DNA of 41,492 nucleotides from SAR86 cluster bacterium (GTDB lineage: Bacteria > Pseudomonadota > Gammaproteobacteria > Pseudomonadales > Pseudohongiellaceae), in contig NVUL01000056.1 in assembly GCA_002401885.1 (NCBI GenBank), positions 1-41,492 of the forward strand, read 5' to 3'. The stretch's first letter is position 1, and every line of letters starts with the position of its first letter. This document shows, in pieces, positions 29,167 to 38,780 of this stretch. A program made the translations under genes and the position numbers. The notes under the pieces are model-generated. The model saw nothing but the letters and a program-made list of their open reading frames with translations, searched no databases and was not told the origin of the DNA.

Positions 29167-30105
29167 ATGAATAATATTGGATTTGTCTTTCCAGGCCAGG
29201 GGTCGCAGAAACTAGGCATGTTGGCGGATTTAGCGGCAAACTTCAGCGCGGTTGAAGAAGTTTTCGCGGAGGCATCGGCAGTATTAGATAAAGACCTCTG
29301 GGAAGTAAGTCAGACTGATCAGAACGAACAACTCAATCAGACGGACATTACTCAGCCCGTGCTGTTAGCGGCATCAGTCGCACTATGGCGAGTCTGGCAG
29401 GGTCAACAAGGTGCACAGCCATCGATACTGGCAGGGCACAGCCTTGGCGAGTATTCGGCGCTAGTCTGTTCTGGCGTGCTTGCCTTCGGCGACGCGATTC
29501 AACTCGTTCATCAACGGGGCCGTTATATGCAGGCCGCAGTGAGCGCCGGAACCGGTAAGATGGCAGCTATAATCGGTCTAGATGACGGGAAAATAGCAGG
29601 GCTGTGTGAACAGGCTGCTCAGGGCCAGGTAGTTTCCGCCGCTAACTTCAATTCGCCCGGCCAGACTGTCATAGCAGGCGATGTCGATGCCGTTGAGAGA
29701 GCGATGGTTCTGTGCGTCGATGCGGGTGCTAAGCGGGCACTACCATTGAATGTCAGCGTTCCTTCGCACTGTGAGCTGATGAGGCCCGCCGCCGAACAAC
29801 TGCAGACGGAATTAGAAAGGGTGCAATTCAACTCTCCACAGATTCCGGTGGTGCAGAATGTGAACGGGGAGATCTGTGAAGATCCAAAACTGATAAAGGA
29901 AAACTTAATAAAACAGCTGTATGCACCTGTCCTGTGGGTAGATTCTGTAAAATACATGCGTGCAAACGGCGTTGACACAATACTCGAATGTGGCCCAGGG
30001 AAGGTATTAAGCGGGTTAATTAGGCGAATCGAGCCGGATATAAACTGCTTTTCCAGCGAGGATCCTGAGGATCTGACTAGCGCTATAACCGAGTTATCGC
30101 CTTAG
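29167..30105 (+). CDS. fabD: Malonyl CoA-acyl carrier protein transacylase
   Basis: FabD loads malonyl from CoA onto ACP. The 312-residue product has the oxyanion motif FVFPGQGSQKLGML near the N-terminus and the nucleophile S92 in AGHSLGEYSALV. The catalytic His appears in NVSVPSHCELM, and the segment ECGPGKVLSGL lies near the C-terminus. Length is normal (E. coli 309). It follows plsX after 77 bases and precedes fabG by 65. Confidence 0.97.
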   Translation: MNNIGFVFPGQGSQKLGMLADLAANFSAVEEVFAEASAVLDKDLWEVSQTDQNEQLNQTDITQPVLLAASVALWRVWQGQQGAQPSILAGHSLGEYSALVCSGVLAFGDAIQLVHQRGRYMQAAVSAGTGKMAAIIGLDDGKIAGLCEQAAQGQVVSAANFNSPGQTVIAGDVDAVERAMVLCVDAGAKRALPLNVSVPSHCELMRPAAEQLQTELERVQFNSPQIPVVQNVNGEICEDPKLIKENLIKQLYAPVLWVDSVKYMRANGVDTILECGPGKVLSGLIRRIEPDINCFSSEDPEDLTSAITELSP

Positions 30106-30170
30106 CCGCTGATAAGCATCGAGCGACTGCAACTTAAGAATAAAGAGCTAAAGAACAAGGGAATGAGGAC

Positions 30171-30914
30171 ATGAACGATTCTACGACAATAGCGCTGGTA
30201 ACCGGAGCAAGCAGGGGTATAGGTCGAGCCATAGCCTTGGATCTAGGCAATCGTGGACTTACCGTTATCGGCACAGCAACCACTGATTCTGGGGCACAGA
30301 ATATTAGTAGTTATTTGGCTGAGCACTCAATTCAGGGCGAAGGCATGTGCCTCGATGTCTCCTCGGACGAATCTGTCGCCACCATGATGTCTACTATCGC
30401 CGAAAAACACGGTGCCCCGACGGTATTGGTAAATAACGCGGGAATAACCAAAGACAACCTGCTCATGCGAATGAAGCCTGACGAATGGTCCGACGTAATC
30501 GACACCAACCTCGGCTCCATGTACCGCCTGTGCAAAGCCTGTATGAAAGGTATGACCAAGGCGCGCTGGGGCCGGATAATTAACATCAGCTCAGTAGTGG
30601 GTTCGAGTGGCAATGCTGGACAGTCAAATTACGCGGCATCAAAGGCGGGTATCGAAGGCTTTAGCCGTGCCCTCGCTAAGGAGATAGGCTCGAGAGGAAT
30701 TACGGTAAACGCCGTTGCACCGGGCTTTATCGCAACCGACATGACTAAAGACTTGCCAGAGAAGCAGGCGGAGGCTCTTCTATCATCGATTCCTCTGGGC
30801 CGGCTAGGGCAGCCGGAGGAGATCGCCGCGATGGTAGGTTTTCTAGCCTCCGATAGTGGCGCCTATATCACTGGAGAGACGCTACACGTGAACGGTGGCA
30901 TGTATATGGGGTAA
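30171..30914 (+). CDS. fabG: 3-oxoacyl-[acyl-carrier-protein] reductase
   Basis: FabG reduces 3-oxoacyl-ACP with NADPH. The 247-residue short-chain dehydrogenase has the cofactor motif VTGASRGIGRAIA (10-22), NNAG (88-91), and the catalytic set S141, Y154 and K158 (YAASK). The C-terminal GFLASDSGAYITGETLHVNGGMYMG is FabG-typical. The 270 bases after it, up to acpP, contain a TGCGATG/CATCGCA inverted repeat (30948-30954, 30978-30984) but no T-tract terminator. Confidence 0.97.
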   Translation: MNDSTTIALVTGASRGIGRAIALDLGNRGLTVIGTATTDSGAQNISSYLAEHSIQGEGMCLDVSSDESVATMMSTIAEKHGAPTVLVNNAGITKDNLLMRMKPDEWSDVIDTNLGSMYRLCKACMKGMTKARWGRIINISSVVGSSGNAGQSNYAASKAGIEGFSRALAKEIGSRGITVNAVAPGFIATDMTKDLPEKQAEALLSSIPLGRLGQPEEIAAMVGFLASDSGAYITGETLHVNGGMYMG

Positions 30915-31184
30915 CGCTAAGTAATTGAGTTTTAAGAGGGTTTATGGTGCGATGCTTATTTTTGAATTTAGGCATTACATCGCATGGAAATAGAGGTAAA
31001 CTTGCGTCCTGAATTATTCGCTGGGTATCTGCGAGGCCCACGAAGAGCAGCAAGCTGGTATAAAGTTTGCTGCTAATAAAGTAACTTGATTGTTTGAAAT
31101 TAACCCGAATAACCAATAACAGGGCTGTTCGAAAGGCCACTGGCAACACAGCTAGAAAAACAGTATTAGGAGCTAATAATAGAT

Positions 31185-31418
31185 ATGAGTAGCATTGAAG
31201 AGCGCGTTAAGAAAATTGTCTGCGAACAGCTTGGCGTAAAGGAAGACGAAGTAAAACCTTCTGCTTCTTTTGTTGAAGATCTAGGCGCTGATTCTTTAGA
31301 TACAGTCGAATTGGTGATGGCATTAGAAGAGGAATTCGAGACAGAGATTCCTGATGAAGAGGCCGAAAAAATTACTACTGTTCAATTGGCCTCAGACTAT
31401 ATCAACTCACACCTGTAA
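31185..31418 (+). CDS. acpP: Acyl carrier protein
   Basis: ACP carries growing acyl chains on phosphopantetheine. The 77-residue, strongly acidic product has the attachment Ser S37 in [18 protein letters not shown]. The N-terminus [15 protein letters not shown] is canonical; a Cys at residue 13 is not unusual in non-enterics. Ribosome site TTAGGAG lies 12 bases before the ATG. A separate 270-base upstream gap and a downstream terminator suggest that acpP also has its own transcript. Confidence 0.98.
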   Translation: MSSIEERVKKIVCEQLGVKEDEVKPSASFVEDLGADSLDTVELVMALEEEFETEIPDEEAEKITTVQLASDYINSHL

Positions 31419-31439
31419 CACTGAACATCAGCACGAAAC

Positions 31440-31475
31440 AAAGCTACTCTAGTTTATTCTTGAGTAGCTTTTGTT
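31440..31475 (+). terminator. Terminator between acpP and fabF
   Basis: The arms AAAGCTACTC (31440-31449) and GAGTAGCTTT (31462-31471) pair perfectly around a 12-base AT-rich loop, followed by TGTTT. It lies in the 96-base acpP-fabF gap and could make acpP mRNA more abundant than downstream messages by partial termination. Confidence 0.7.
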
Positions 31476-31514
31476 TATCTGGCGTTTACTGTTTTTAGTC
31501 AGGAGATCAAAGCA

Positions 31515-32756
31515 TTGAGTAGCAGAAGAGTAGTGGTGACCGGACTCGGCCTTATCACTCCAGTTGGGAATGATGTCGAAACCACCTGGAACGCCCTGAA
31601 GAATGGTCAGTCAGGTATTAATACGATTGAGCATTTCGATACTTCCGACTTCAGTACTCAGTTTGGCGGCACCGTCAAAGGCTTCGACTGCACTGATTAT
31701 ATGTCCGCGAAAGAAGCTCGGCGCATGGACATCTTCATGCACTACGGCATCGCTGCCGGCGTTCAGGCGATTCAAGATGCCGGTATAGATGAGACCAATC
31801 TCGACCCCAAACGCGGCGGTGTCGCAATTGGATCGGGCATCGGTGGTATCGGCAGCATCGAAGAGACCACTGTCATCATTCAAAAATCCGGTCCTCGTAA
31901 AGTATCTCCCTTCTTCGTACCTGGCTCAATTGTAAACATGGTAGCCGGTTCACTCTCTATTCGATTCGGATTGCAGGGGCCTAATATCGCCGTTGTAACC
32001 GCTTGCACTACTGGTACTCATAACATCGGTCTAGCGGCCAATATGATTGCGAACAACCAGGCTGATGTCATGGTCGCCGGTGGCGCCGAAATGGCTACTA
32101 CGCCGGTCGGACTTGGTGGCTTCTGCGCAGCTAGAGCGCTTTCCCAAAGAAACGATGATCCGCAGCGCGCGAGTCGCCCCTGGGATAGAGATCGTGACGG
32201 CTTCGTACTCAGCGATGGAGCTGGGATCATGGTGCTCGAAGAGTACGAGCACGCGAAGAGTCGTGGCGCGAATATTTATGCAGAACTAGTTGGCTTCGGC
32301 ATGAGCGGCGATGCTTACCACATGACATCTCCCTCAGAAGGTGGCGCAGGTGCAGCGCAATGTATGCAGAATGCATTGGATAGTGCAGGCCTTAATGCGA
32401 CAGACGTGGAATATGTAAACGCGCACGGCACATCAACAATGGCCGGAGACATTGCCGAGACGCACGCGATAAAAACTGTCTTTGCAGACCATACATCGAA
32501 GCTCTGTATCAGTTCTACAAAATCGATGATTGGTCATCTGTTAGGTGCGTCGGGGTCTGTCGAGGCAATCGTGTCAGTTTTGACGTTGCGCGATCAGGTG
32601 ATTACCCCGACCATAAATCTTGATAATCCGGATGAAGGCTGTGACCTCGACTACGTACCCAATGAAAGTCGCGACCTGGAAGTTAATGTCGCACTAACTA
32701 ATTCGTTTGGCTTCGGTGGCACTAACGGCAGCTTGATTTTCTCTAGGCTTAAATAG
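31515..32756 (+). CDS. fabF: 3-oxoacyl-[acyl-carrier-protein] synthase II
   Basis: FabF is the elongating condensing enzyme. The 413-residue product has the Cys-His-His triad: C164 in [11 protein letters not shown], and His in [11 protein letters not shown] and [12 protein letters not shown]. Start is TTG 31515 with a strong CAGGAG ribosome site nine bases upstream and the standard [16 protein letters not shown]-terminus. It follows the acpP terminator and runs straight into pabC with a 13-base gap. Confidence 0.97.
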   Translation: MSSRRVVVTGLGLITPVGNDVETTWNALKNGQSGINTIEHFDTSDFSTQFGGTVKGFDCTDYMSAKEARRMDIFMHYGIAAGVQAIQDAGIDETNLDPKRGGVAIGSGIGGIGSIEETTVIIQKSGPRKVSPFFVPGSIVNMVAGSLSIRFGLQGPNIAVVTACTTGTHNIGLAANMIANNQADVMVAGGAEMATTPVGLGGFCAARALSQRNDDPQRASRPWDRDRDGFVLSDGAGIMVLEEYEHAKSRGANIYAELVGFGMSGDAYHMTSPSEGGAGAAQCMQNALDSAGLNATDVEYVNAHGTSTMAGDIAETHAIKTVFADHTSKLCISSTKSMIGHLLGASGSVEAIVSVLTLRDQVITPTINLDNPDEGCDLDYVPNESRDLEVNVALTNSFGFGGTNGSLIFSRLK

Positions 32757-32769
32757 CCGGTTCCCCCTC

Positions 32770-33615
32770 ATGCTCGACGGACCCTTGCAGAGTTTAATAA
32801 ACGGACAGCAAGCGGAACACATTTCAATTCGTGACCGCGGATTTCAATACGGCGACGGCTGTTTCGAAACCGTTAGAGTCCTCTCTAGCAAACCGATACT
32901 CTGGCCAGCTCATCTCAAACGGCTACAACATGCCTGCAAAACGCTGCAACTATCCGTAAATTTTGAATTACTGCAAAGTGAAATATCGCAGTTGTTGCAG
33001 GCTAATAAAGCAGCGGACGTCATCCTAAAGATCACCATAACTCGCGGCGAAGGCGGCAGAGGCTATGCCCCGACCGAGCAGACTGACTGCACCCGCATAA
33101 TGCAGCTAATAAACTATGTTGCTCCTGTTACAACCAACGGCGCAAGAGTGGTCATCTGTCAGCACAAGCTATCCAGCAATTCGCTTTTAGCCGGCATAAA
33201 ACATCTAAATAGGTTGGATCAAGTATTAGCTAGCGCGCAGATACCAACGGACTTTGATGAAGGCTTGTGCATGGATGAGGAGGGCTACGTCATCGAGGGC
33301 TGCAGAAGCAACTTACTTCTCTCTATCGGCAATAAACTAGTTACACCGGATCTTAGCAAAAGCGGCGTACAAGGCGTTATGCTAAACCACCTGATCGATG
33401 AATTCGCGAAGCAGGGTACACGGGTAGTAAGGAAAACTATTAGTCTCGGTGAGCTGAAAAACGCTGACGAGATTTTTCTCTGTAATAGCGTCTTTGGTGT
33501 TTGGCCAATAGCCGAAATTCAAAATGAAGATTGGGGAAAAACTCGAAAAGAAGAGCCTTTCAGCGCAGCGGCTCTGGAGATTCATAACAAACTATTTCGA
33601 AACAATACCCAATGA
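32770..33615 (+). CDS. pabC: Aminodeoxychorismate lyase
   Basis: PabC releases pyruvate from 4-amino-4-deoxychorismate to give p-aminobenzoate for folate. The 281-residue PLP fold-type IV protein has SIRDRGFQYGDGCFETVRV near residues 19-37. The PLP Lys is probably K144 in AGIKHLNRLDQVLA, and EGCRSNLL and GVQGVML follow. The position after fabF and before mltG is the standard one in gammaproteobacteria. Its TGA overlaps the mltG ATG in ATGA. It could be misread as a D-amino-acid or branched-chain aminotransferase, but context favours PabC. Confidence 0.93.
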   Translation: MLDGPLQSLINGQQAEHISIRDRGFQYGDGCFETVRVLSSKPILWPAHLKRLQHACKTLQLSVNFELLQSEISQLLQANKAADVILKITITRGEGGRGYAPTEQTDCTRIMQLINYVAPVTTNGARVVICQHKLSSNSLLAGIKHLNRLDQVLASAQIPTDFDEGLCMDEEGYVIEGCRSNLLLSIGNKLVTPDLSKSGVQGVMLNHLIDEFAKQGTRVVRKTISLGELKNADEIFLCNSVFGVWPIAEIQNEDWGKTRKEEPFSAAALEIHNKLFRNNTQ

Positions 33616-34625
33616 GCAGACGACACCTTCTTATAGCAAGTGTGACAATCCTCGCGGCCTTCTTCGCAGTTGCTCTCGTTAGTTATAGGGCAGTGTTCTC
33701 AGAAATTGCATTAGACTCGCTCGAATCCACGCCTGTAAAAATAGAGGTGGTGGCAGGAAGCTCCTTGTCACGGGTCGCAAGGGAACTCGGCGAAGCGGGT
33801 TATCTCCCAAGTCCCACGCTATTTAAATTGTGGGCGCTGCTACAAGGTGCAGAAAACAGCATTCAAACTGGGGAATACGAGCTTCAGGCAGGAATCACGC
33901 CAGCGCAGTTGCTGAATAAAATTGTCCGTGGCGAATCCGTGCAGTATCGAATCACCCTTGTAGAAGGATGGACTTTTCAACAGGCACTGGAAGCGCTCTG
34001 GAGCTCGGAGAACATAGTCAGCAGCCTAAAAAGTAGTAGCCCAGCAGAAATTGCTCTGCGCATGAACTTGGACCACGAGAACCCCGAAGGCTTGCTCTAT
34101 CCTGATACCTATTTCTACACGAAGGGCGCCACCGATATCGAACTGTTACTTAGAGCGAATGAAAGACTCGACACTATATTGAACGAGGCTTGGGAATCGC
34201 GACTGGGGGCCTTACCCTATGCAAATCCCTATGAGGCTCTCACTATGGCTTCCATTATCGAGAAGGAATCTGCGAGTAACAGCGAACGTGGCCTCATCGC
34301 CGCGGCCTTCGTAGGCCGACTGGATCTAGGCATGCGGCTGCAGTCCGATCCAACGACTATCTATGGGATGGGCGATCGTTATGCCGGCAATATTAGGCGT
34401 GCAGATTTATTAGAGGAGACTCCCTATAATACCTATCGAATCGATGGAATGCCGCCGACACCGATAGCGTTAAGCGGAGAAGCGTCGATTGTAGCAGCGC
34501 TTAATCCTTCTGCTTCTGACTATTTGTATTTTGTGGCGAGGGGCGACGGGAGCCATCAATTCTCGCGCACCTTGGAAGAGCATAATGCCGCTGTTCGCGA
34601 GTTTCAGTCAGGCTCCAACAACTAG
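33612..34625 (+). CDS. mltG: Endolytic murein transglycosylase
   Basis: MltG cleaves nascent glycan strands at the membrane and sets peptidoglycan chain length. The 337-residue product has one N-terminal transmembrane helix (about 8-27), a LysM-like region (about 42-110) and the YceG catalytic domain. E217 in TMASIIEKESA is the expected catalytic residue. PEGLLYPDTYFYTKG and the SDPTTIYG and TPYNTYRIDGMPPTPIALSG segments are signature stretches. Coupled to pabC by overlap. Confidence 0.96.
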   Translation: MSRRHLLIASVTILAAFFAVALVSYRAVFSEIALDSLESTPVKIEVVAGSSLSRVARELGEAGYLPSPTLFKLWALLQGAENSIQTGEYELQAGITPAQLLNKIVRGESVQYRITLVEGWTFQQALEALWSSENIVSSLKSSSPAEIALRMNLDHENPEGLLYPDTYFYTKGATDIELLLRANERLDTILNEAWESRLGALPYANPYEALTMASIIEKESASNSERGLIAAAFVGRLDLGMRLQSDPTTIYGMGDRYAGNIRRADLLEETPYNTYRIDGMPPTPIALSGEASIVAALNPSASDYLYFVARGDGSHQFSRTLEEHNAAVREFQSGSNN

Positions 34626-34684
34626 ACCGGAGTGCTTGGGTTAGCCCATGCTATCGCGGCACAGTGAATTGGCAACAAAAGTGA

Positions 34685-35329
<645 letters not shown>

Positions 35330-35341
35330 AGTAAATCAACG

Positions 35342-36409
35342 ATGACCGAGACTACTTCGAATTCAACAAATGCTCTAAGCGCGCCATTACCCTGGCAGGG
35401 CGCCCAGTGGGCACAACTTTGCCGCGCATTCGCAGCTAGTCAGTTGGCGCATGCCTATCTACTCAGTGGCAGCGAAGGTTTGGGTAAATCACTATTCGCC
35501 GACAGTTTTGCGAGATATGTTCTGTGTTTGAATCCTATTGCTCAGAGCACGGTAGGCGGACTCGCCGAGTCGGTTGTTGCCTGCGGTACATGCACGAACT
35601 GTCTTAAAGGCGGCACGGGCAACCACCCTGATATTCTAACCATCGAGCCAGAGGAGGGTAGTAAGAACATCAAGATCGATCAGATACGCTGGCTGTCAGA
35701 ATTCGTGATTCGCAGCAGCCATTCTGGCGGGGCGAAGGTGGCGATCATACAGGGCGCACACCTTCTAAATGCGAATGCGGCGAACGCGCTATTAAAAACC
35801 TTGGAAGAGCCTAACGACAAAACTCACGTTATTCTCGTATCCGATCACCCGGGTCGACTCGTTGCTACAATACGGAGTCGCTGCCAGAAACTCGCGTTTC
35901 AAGTTCCCCGTGCCGACATTGCCGCTGCTTGGTTGCAGGCGATCATAGGGGTGGGAAATGTAGACTCGATTCTAGAGGCTAGTGACATGAGACCACTCAT
36001 TGCACTTCAGCTAGCAGGGGGAGACTCGTTGCAGGCTAGGGCACAGTTTCTGCAGGGCATCTGTGACGTGAAAACTGGCAAAAAATCTATTCAACAAGTG
36101 CTCGCACTAATCGCGAAGAACGGAGAATCGGAAGTATTGCAGCACTTCTCTGCATTCTTGTCTAAACTTACAAAGTATAGCCTAACCGGTATTCAAGAGA
36201 ACGAAGACGATCCTGCGCTTCAGAGTATGTATACCCTGTTGGTTCCTTCTAAGGAGAAGTCACTTGCGCAGACAGTTGCCAGTTCGCTAGCGCATTTCTA
36301 TACCGAAGTAGAAACCGCGAGGAGGCAGCTAACCTCTAGTACAAACCCAAATCCACAGCTCATTATGGAGTCTATTCTGTGGCAATGGAGTAAGCTAAAT
36401 CTTCACTAG
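35342..36409 (+). CDS. holB: DNA polymerase III, delta prime subunit
   Basis: HolB is the stator of the clamp loader. The 355-residue product opens with PLPWQGAQWAQLCRAFAASQLAHAYLLSG. It has the modified P-loop SEGLGKSLFA, a zinc module whose Cys are in VACGTCTNCLKGG, HPDILTIEPE and NAANALLKTLEEP. The SRC motif is in TIRSRCQKL. The C-terminal collar domain is weakly conserved as usual. The order tmk-holB-pilZ is that of Pseudomonas and allies. Confidence 0.95.
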   Translation: MTETTSNSTNALSAPLPWQGAQWAQLCRAFAASQLAHAYLLSGSEGLGKSLFADSFARYVLCLNPIAQSTVGGLAESVVACGTCTNCLKGGTGNHPDILTIEPEEGSKNIKIDQIRWLSEFVIRSSHSGGAKVAIIQGAHLLNANAANALLKTLEEPNDKTHVILVSDHPGRLVATIRSRCQKLAFQVPRADIAAAWLQAIIGVGNVDSILEASDMRPLIALQLAGGDSLQARAQFLQGICDVKTGKKSIQQVLALIAKNGESEVLQHFSAFLSKLTKYSLTGIQENEDDPALQSMYTLLVPSKEKSLAQTVASSLAHFYTEVETARRQLTSSTNPNPQLIMESILWQWSKLNLH

Positions 36410-36458
36410 TTAAATGGCGCGCAATTCGTATAAGCAGTAGCAGAAAGAGGGATCGCTC

Positions 36459-36827
36459 ATCATTACCAGCACAGCCGTTCTTTCGATTCACATAGATAGC
36501 CTCGACACACTAAAAAGTGTTTACATGCCGTTCCTAAAGAATGGCGGGCTATTCTTGCCATTCACGGCGGTCCCTCAAAGGGGAGAGCAGTCACGCAACC
36601 GCTATAAGTTTCAAGACAGCGTGTGCCTCCTATTACAACTTCTCGATGATTCACAACGACACTTTTGCATAACTAAAGTAGTCTGGATAACGCCGGCTAA
36701 AATCCGCGGCGATCGCTGCAGAGGGATAGGCTTGCACTTCGATAGAATTGACTCACCGATTAGAACATTGATCGAATCCCGGCTTAGCACTTGCCAGATT
36801 GAGTCAATCCAATCACAGACACTGTAG
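36459..36827 (+). CDS. pilZ: Type IV pilus assembly PilZ-domain protein, start codon non-canonical or lost
   Basis: The protein is recognisable as PilZ of the Pseudomonas type: YMPFLKNGGLFLP, LLLQLLDD, KVVWITPAKIRGDRCRGIGLHF. It lies directly after holB, its usual place. PilZ is needed for type IV pilus assembly and lacks the c-di-GMP RxxxR motif, as here. The first ATG inside the gene (36525) would remove the family's N-terminal strand. The open frame continues upstream and still resembles the family (VLSIHIDSLDTLKSVY) back to about 36477. It then meets an in-frame TAG at 36438-36440, and no ATG, GTG or TTG lies between. AAAGAGGGA (36444-36452) precedes ATC 36459 and ATT 36462, so I set the start at 36459 provisionally. 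Possible explanations are a rare start codon, a nonsense mutation or amber readthrough from ATG 36414. Confidence 0.75.
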   Translation: MITSTAVLSIHIDSLDTLKSVYMPFLKNGGLFLPFTAVPQRGEQSRNRYKFQDSVCLLLQLLDDSQRHFCITKVVWITPAKIRGDRCRGIGLHFDRIDSPIRTLIESRLSTCQIESIQSQTL

Positions 36828-36859
36828 AGTTAATTCTCCAGCTCAAAATTATATTCGAA

Positions 36860-38002
36860 CTACAGCACGACGCGCTCGGTAATGTGCCGAGCAATAGCAA
36901 GACTCGCCGTGAGCCCGGGCGACTCCATGCCGAATAGCTGAATCAAGCCAGGCACGCCATGCGCACCTTCTCCTTGAATTTCAAAATCGGTCGCCGCTTC
37001 GCCTAGTGCCGATAATTTCGGCCTAATCCCCGAGTATGCAGGATTTAGATCGTTACCCTTGATCGCTGGAAAATAGGAAGAGATACTTTTCGCAAAGGCT
37101 TCTGCTTTGTTGCCGTCAATTTCGAAATCGATTTCCTCGACATACTCTGTATCTGGCCCGAATTTAAGTTGCGATGACATATCCATTGTCGCGTGGATTC
37201 CCAGACCAGCCGTATTGGCTTCGGGCATCGGATAGATTAGATGGGAAAAAGGACTGCGCCCGCGGTAGCCGAAGTAATCTCCCTTGCAATAGTAAAGTCT
37301 GGGAATAGTGTTCTTTGGTAGGGAAGATACAGTGTGTGCGATAGCTTGCGCCTCCAGCCCGGCCGCATTGATTAGTTGCTGGCAATTAAATTGATATTGC
37401 TCAGAGTTTCTATTCTCGTCGAGCCGACAATGCACGACGAAAGCGTCGGCCTCAGTGTCAATTTCCTCGACGCGCGAGTAGGGCGAAAACTGTACGCCAA
37501 GATTTTCTGCCAGATGGAGCAGGCTTTGCATATAGCTGTGGCTATCTATGATTCCAGTGGACGGGGAATGCAGAGCAGCATCAGCTTCGATATGGGGCTC
37601 TAATCTTTGCAGCTCGGCTCTATTCAAAAGTTGCAGGTCTAGGACGCCGTTAGCGATTGCTTTTTTCTTAAGCTGCGCTAGCGCATCGATCTCTGTATTT
37701 TTTGCGACTATAAGCTTGCCAATTTTCTGATGCGGAACATCGAACTGTTCGCAGTGACTATAGAGTAGCTCTTTGCCCGTAACGCATAGCTCTGCTTTTA
37801 AGCTGCCGGTCGGATAGTAGATGCCGGCATGAATCACCTCGCTATTGCGACTGCTTATGTGTTGCCCAAAGCTCGACTCTCGTTCCAGGATCACAATGCT
37901 TACATCTTGGTTCTTGTATTTCTTAGCAAGCTCATAAGCGATGGCCAAACCAATCACGCCGGCGCCAATCACGCAGATATCAAAACTATCCCTATTGCTC
38001 AT
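36860..38002 (-). CDS. FAD-dependent oxidoreductase, L-2-hydroxyglutarate dehydrogenase family
   Basis: This 380-residue DAO-fold flavoprotein has the FAD motif [20 protein letters not shown] near the N-terminus, and SSRNSEVIHAGIYYPTGSLKAELC, which closely follows the L2HGDH/LhgO signature. Later segments are NAAGLEAQAIAH, YYCKGDYFGY and the C-terminal substrate region GIRPKL with FGMESPGLTASLAIA. LhgO oxidises L-2-hydroxyglutarate to 2-oxoglutarate and feeds electrons to quinones. The SRNSEVIHAG variant (Glu where Gly is common) and lack of a lhg/csiD context leave substrate open. It probably shares a transcript with the alkB-like gene, 45 bases upstream on the same strand. Confidence 0.82.
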   Translation of the reverse strand: MSNRDSFDICVIGAGVIGLAIAYELAKKYKNQDVSIVILERESSFGQHISSRNSEVIHAGIYYPTGSLKAELCVTGKELLYSHCEQFDVPHQKIGKLIVAKNTEIDALAQLKKKAIANGVLDLQLLNRAELQRLEPHIEADAALHSPSTGIIDSHSYMQSLLHLAENLGVQFSPYSRVEEIDTEADAFVVHCRLDENRNSEQYQFNCQQLINAAGLEAQAIAHTVSSLPKNTIPRLYYCKGDYFGYRGRSPFSHLIYPMPEANTAGLGIHATMDMSSQLKFGPDTEYVEEIDFEIDGNKAEAFAKSISSYFPAIKGNDLNPAYSGIRPKLSALGEAATDFEIQGEGAHGVPGLIQLFGMESPGLTASLAIARHITERVVL

Positions 38003-38047
38003 AAATCTCAGCCTTACTAATCCTGTAACGAGGCGCCCGCCATTGAT

Positions 38048-38677
38048 TTAATCGCTGATAATATTCCTAAAAGTAAGATTGATGCGTGCTTCCTGCAATC
38101 CTTTTACCTTAGGTAGTCGATGCAACCAATATTGCTGCATTGTCCCGGCCATAATAAGCAGGCTTCCATGGCGCAAAAGTAATTTGTATTTCCTCGCCGG
38201 TGTCTGCTGCTTGTGCTTTAACTCAAAGATTCTTTCTGCCCCTAAGCTTACAGATGCTATCACTGGAGTGTCGCCTAGCTCGGCCTCATCGTCGGCATGC
38301 CAAGCAACGCTGTCTTGGCCATTTCGATAGAAGTTGATCAATACGGAATTGAAATTAGTGCCGCTTAACTCGGCGACGCTGTCATGAATGCTTTTTACTG
38401 TTGCATGCCAGGGGCAGGGGGTGAGTCTCACACCCGAATAGCCATACTCACTTGTTCGATCACCCATCCAGCATTGCAGTCGTGGTATGGCACGTAGCTT
38501 ACCGGCAATCTTTAAGCTTTCTTGCCGCCATGGGATATCCGCAATGAGTGTCTCAAACATCTGCGTGGCCTCAGCAGAGTTAACTATCTGCGGGTACTCA
38601 GTCAGCTCAGCGTTGCCGATTAAATGCCTAATCGGTTCCGATAAGGGCTTATCGCCGTCGAATAAATTGGCCTGCAT
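38048..38677 (-). CDS. AlkB-like 2-oxoglutarate/Fe(II)-dependent dioxygenase
   Basis: AlkB enzymes oxidatively remove alkyl groups from DNA or RNA bases. The 209-residue product has the HxD...H iron triad: WHADDEAELG for the first two ligands and HRLPKV for the second His. RINLTFRNI follows, giving the R-x5-R pair that binds 2-oxoglutarate. The N-terminal region QCWMGDRTSEYGYSG and the substrate-side PWHATVKSIHD are like ALKBH2/3-type AlkB proteins of proteobacteria, rather than E. coli AlkB. No ada gene is adjacent. It neighbours an enzyme that may produce 2-oxoglutarate, but a functional link is speculative. Confidence 0.9.
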   Translation of the reverse strand: MQANLFDGDKPLSEPIRHLIGNAELTEYPQIVNSAEATQMFETLIADIPWRQESLKIAGKLRAIPRLQCWMGDRTSEYGYSGVRLTPCPWHATVKSIHDSVAELSGTNFNSVLINFYRNGQDSVAWHADDEAELGDTPVIASVSLGAERIFELKHKQQTPARKYKLLLRHGSLLIMAGTMQQYWLHRLPKVKGLQEARINLTFRNIISD

Positions 38678-38780
38678 ACTGGGTCTTATATTCTCGTGAG
38701 TGTAGCTAAGGCATAATGCCGCTTTGCGATTGTGCTTCGAAGCCCTAAGGTGGACTCAAGCAATAAAAGGATACAGGAAC

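Noticed and set aside
36414..36440. Eight-codon leader peptide upstream of pilZ as a regulatory uORF
   Set aside because: It has no ribosome site and no codon pattern suggesting attenuation. It is treated instead as part of the pilZ start problem.
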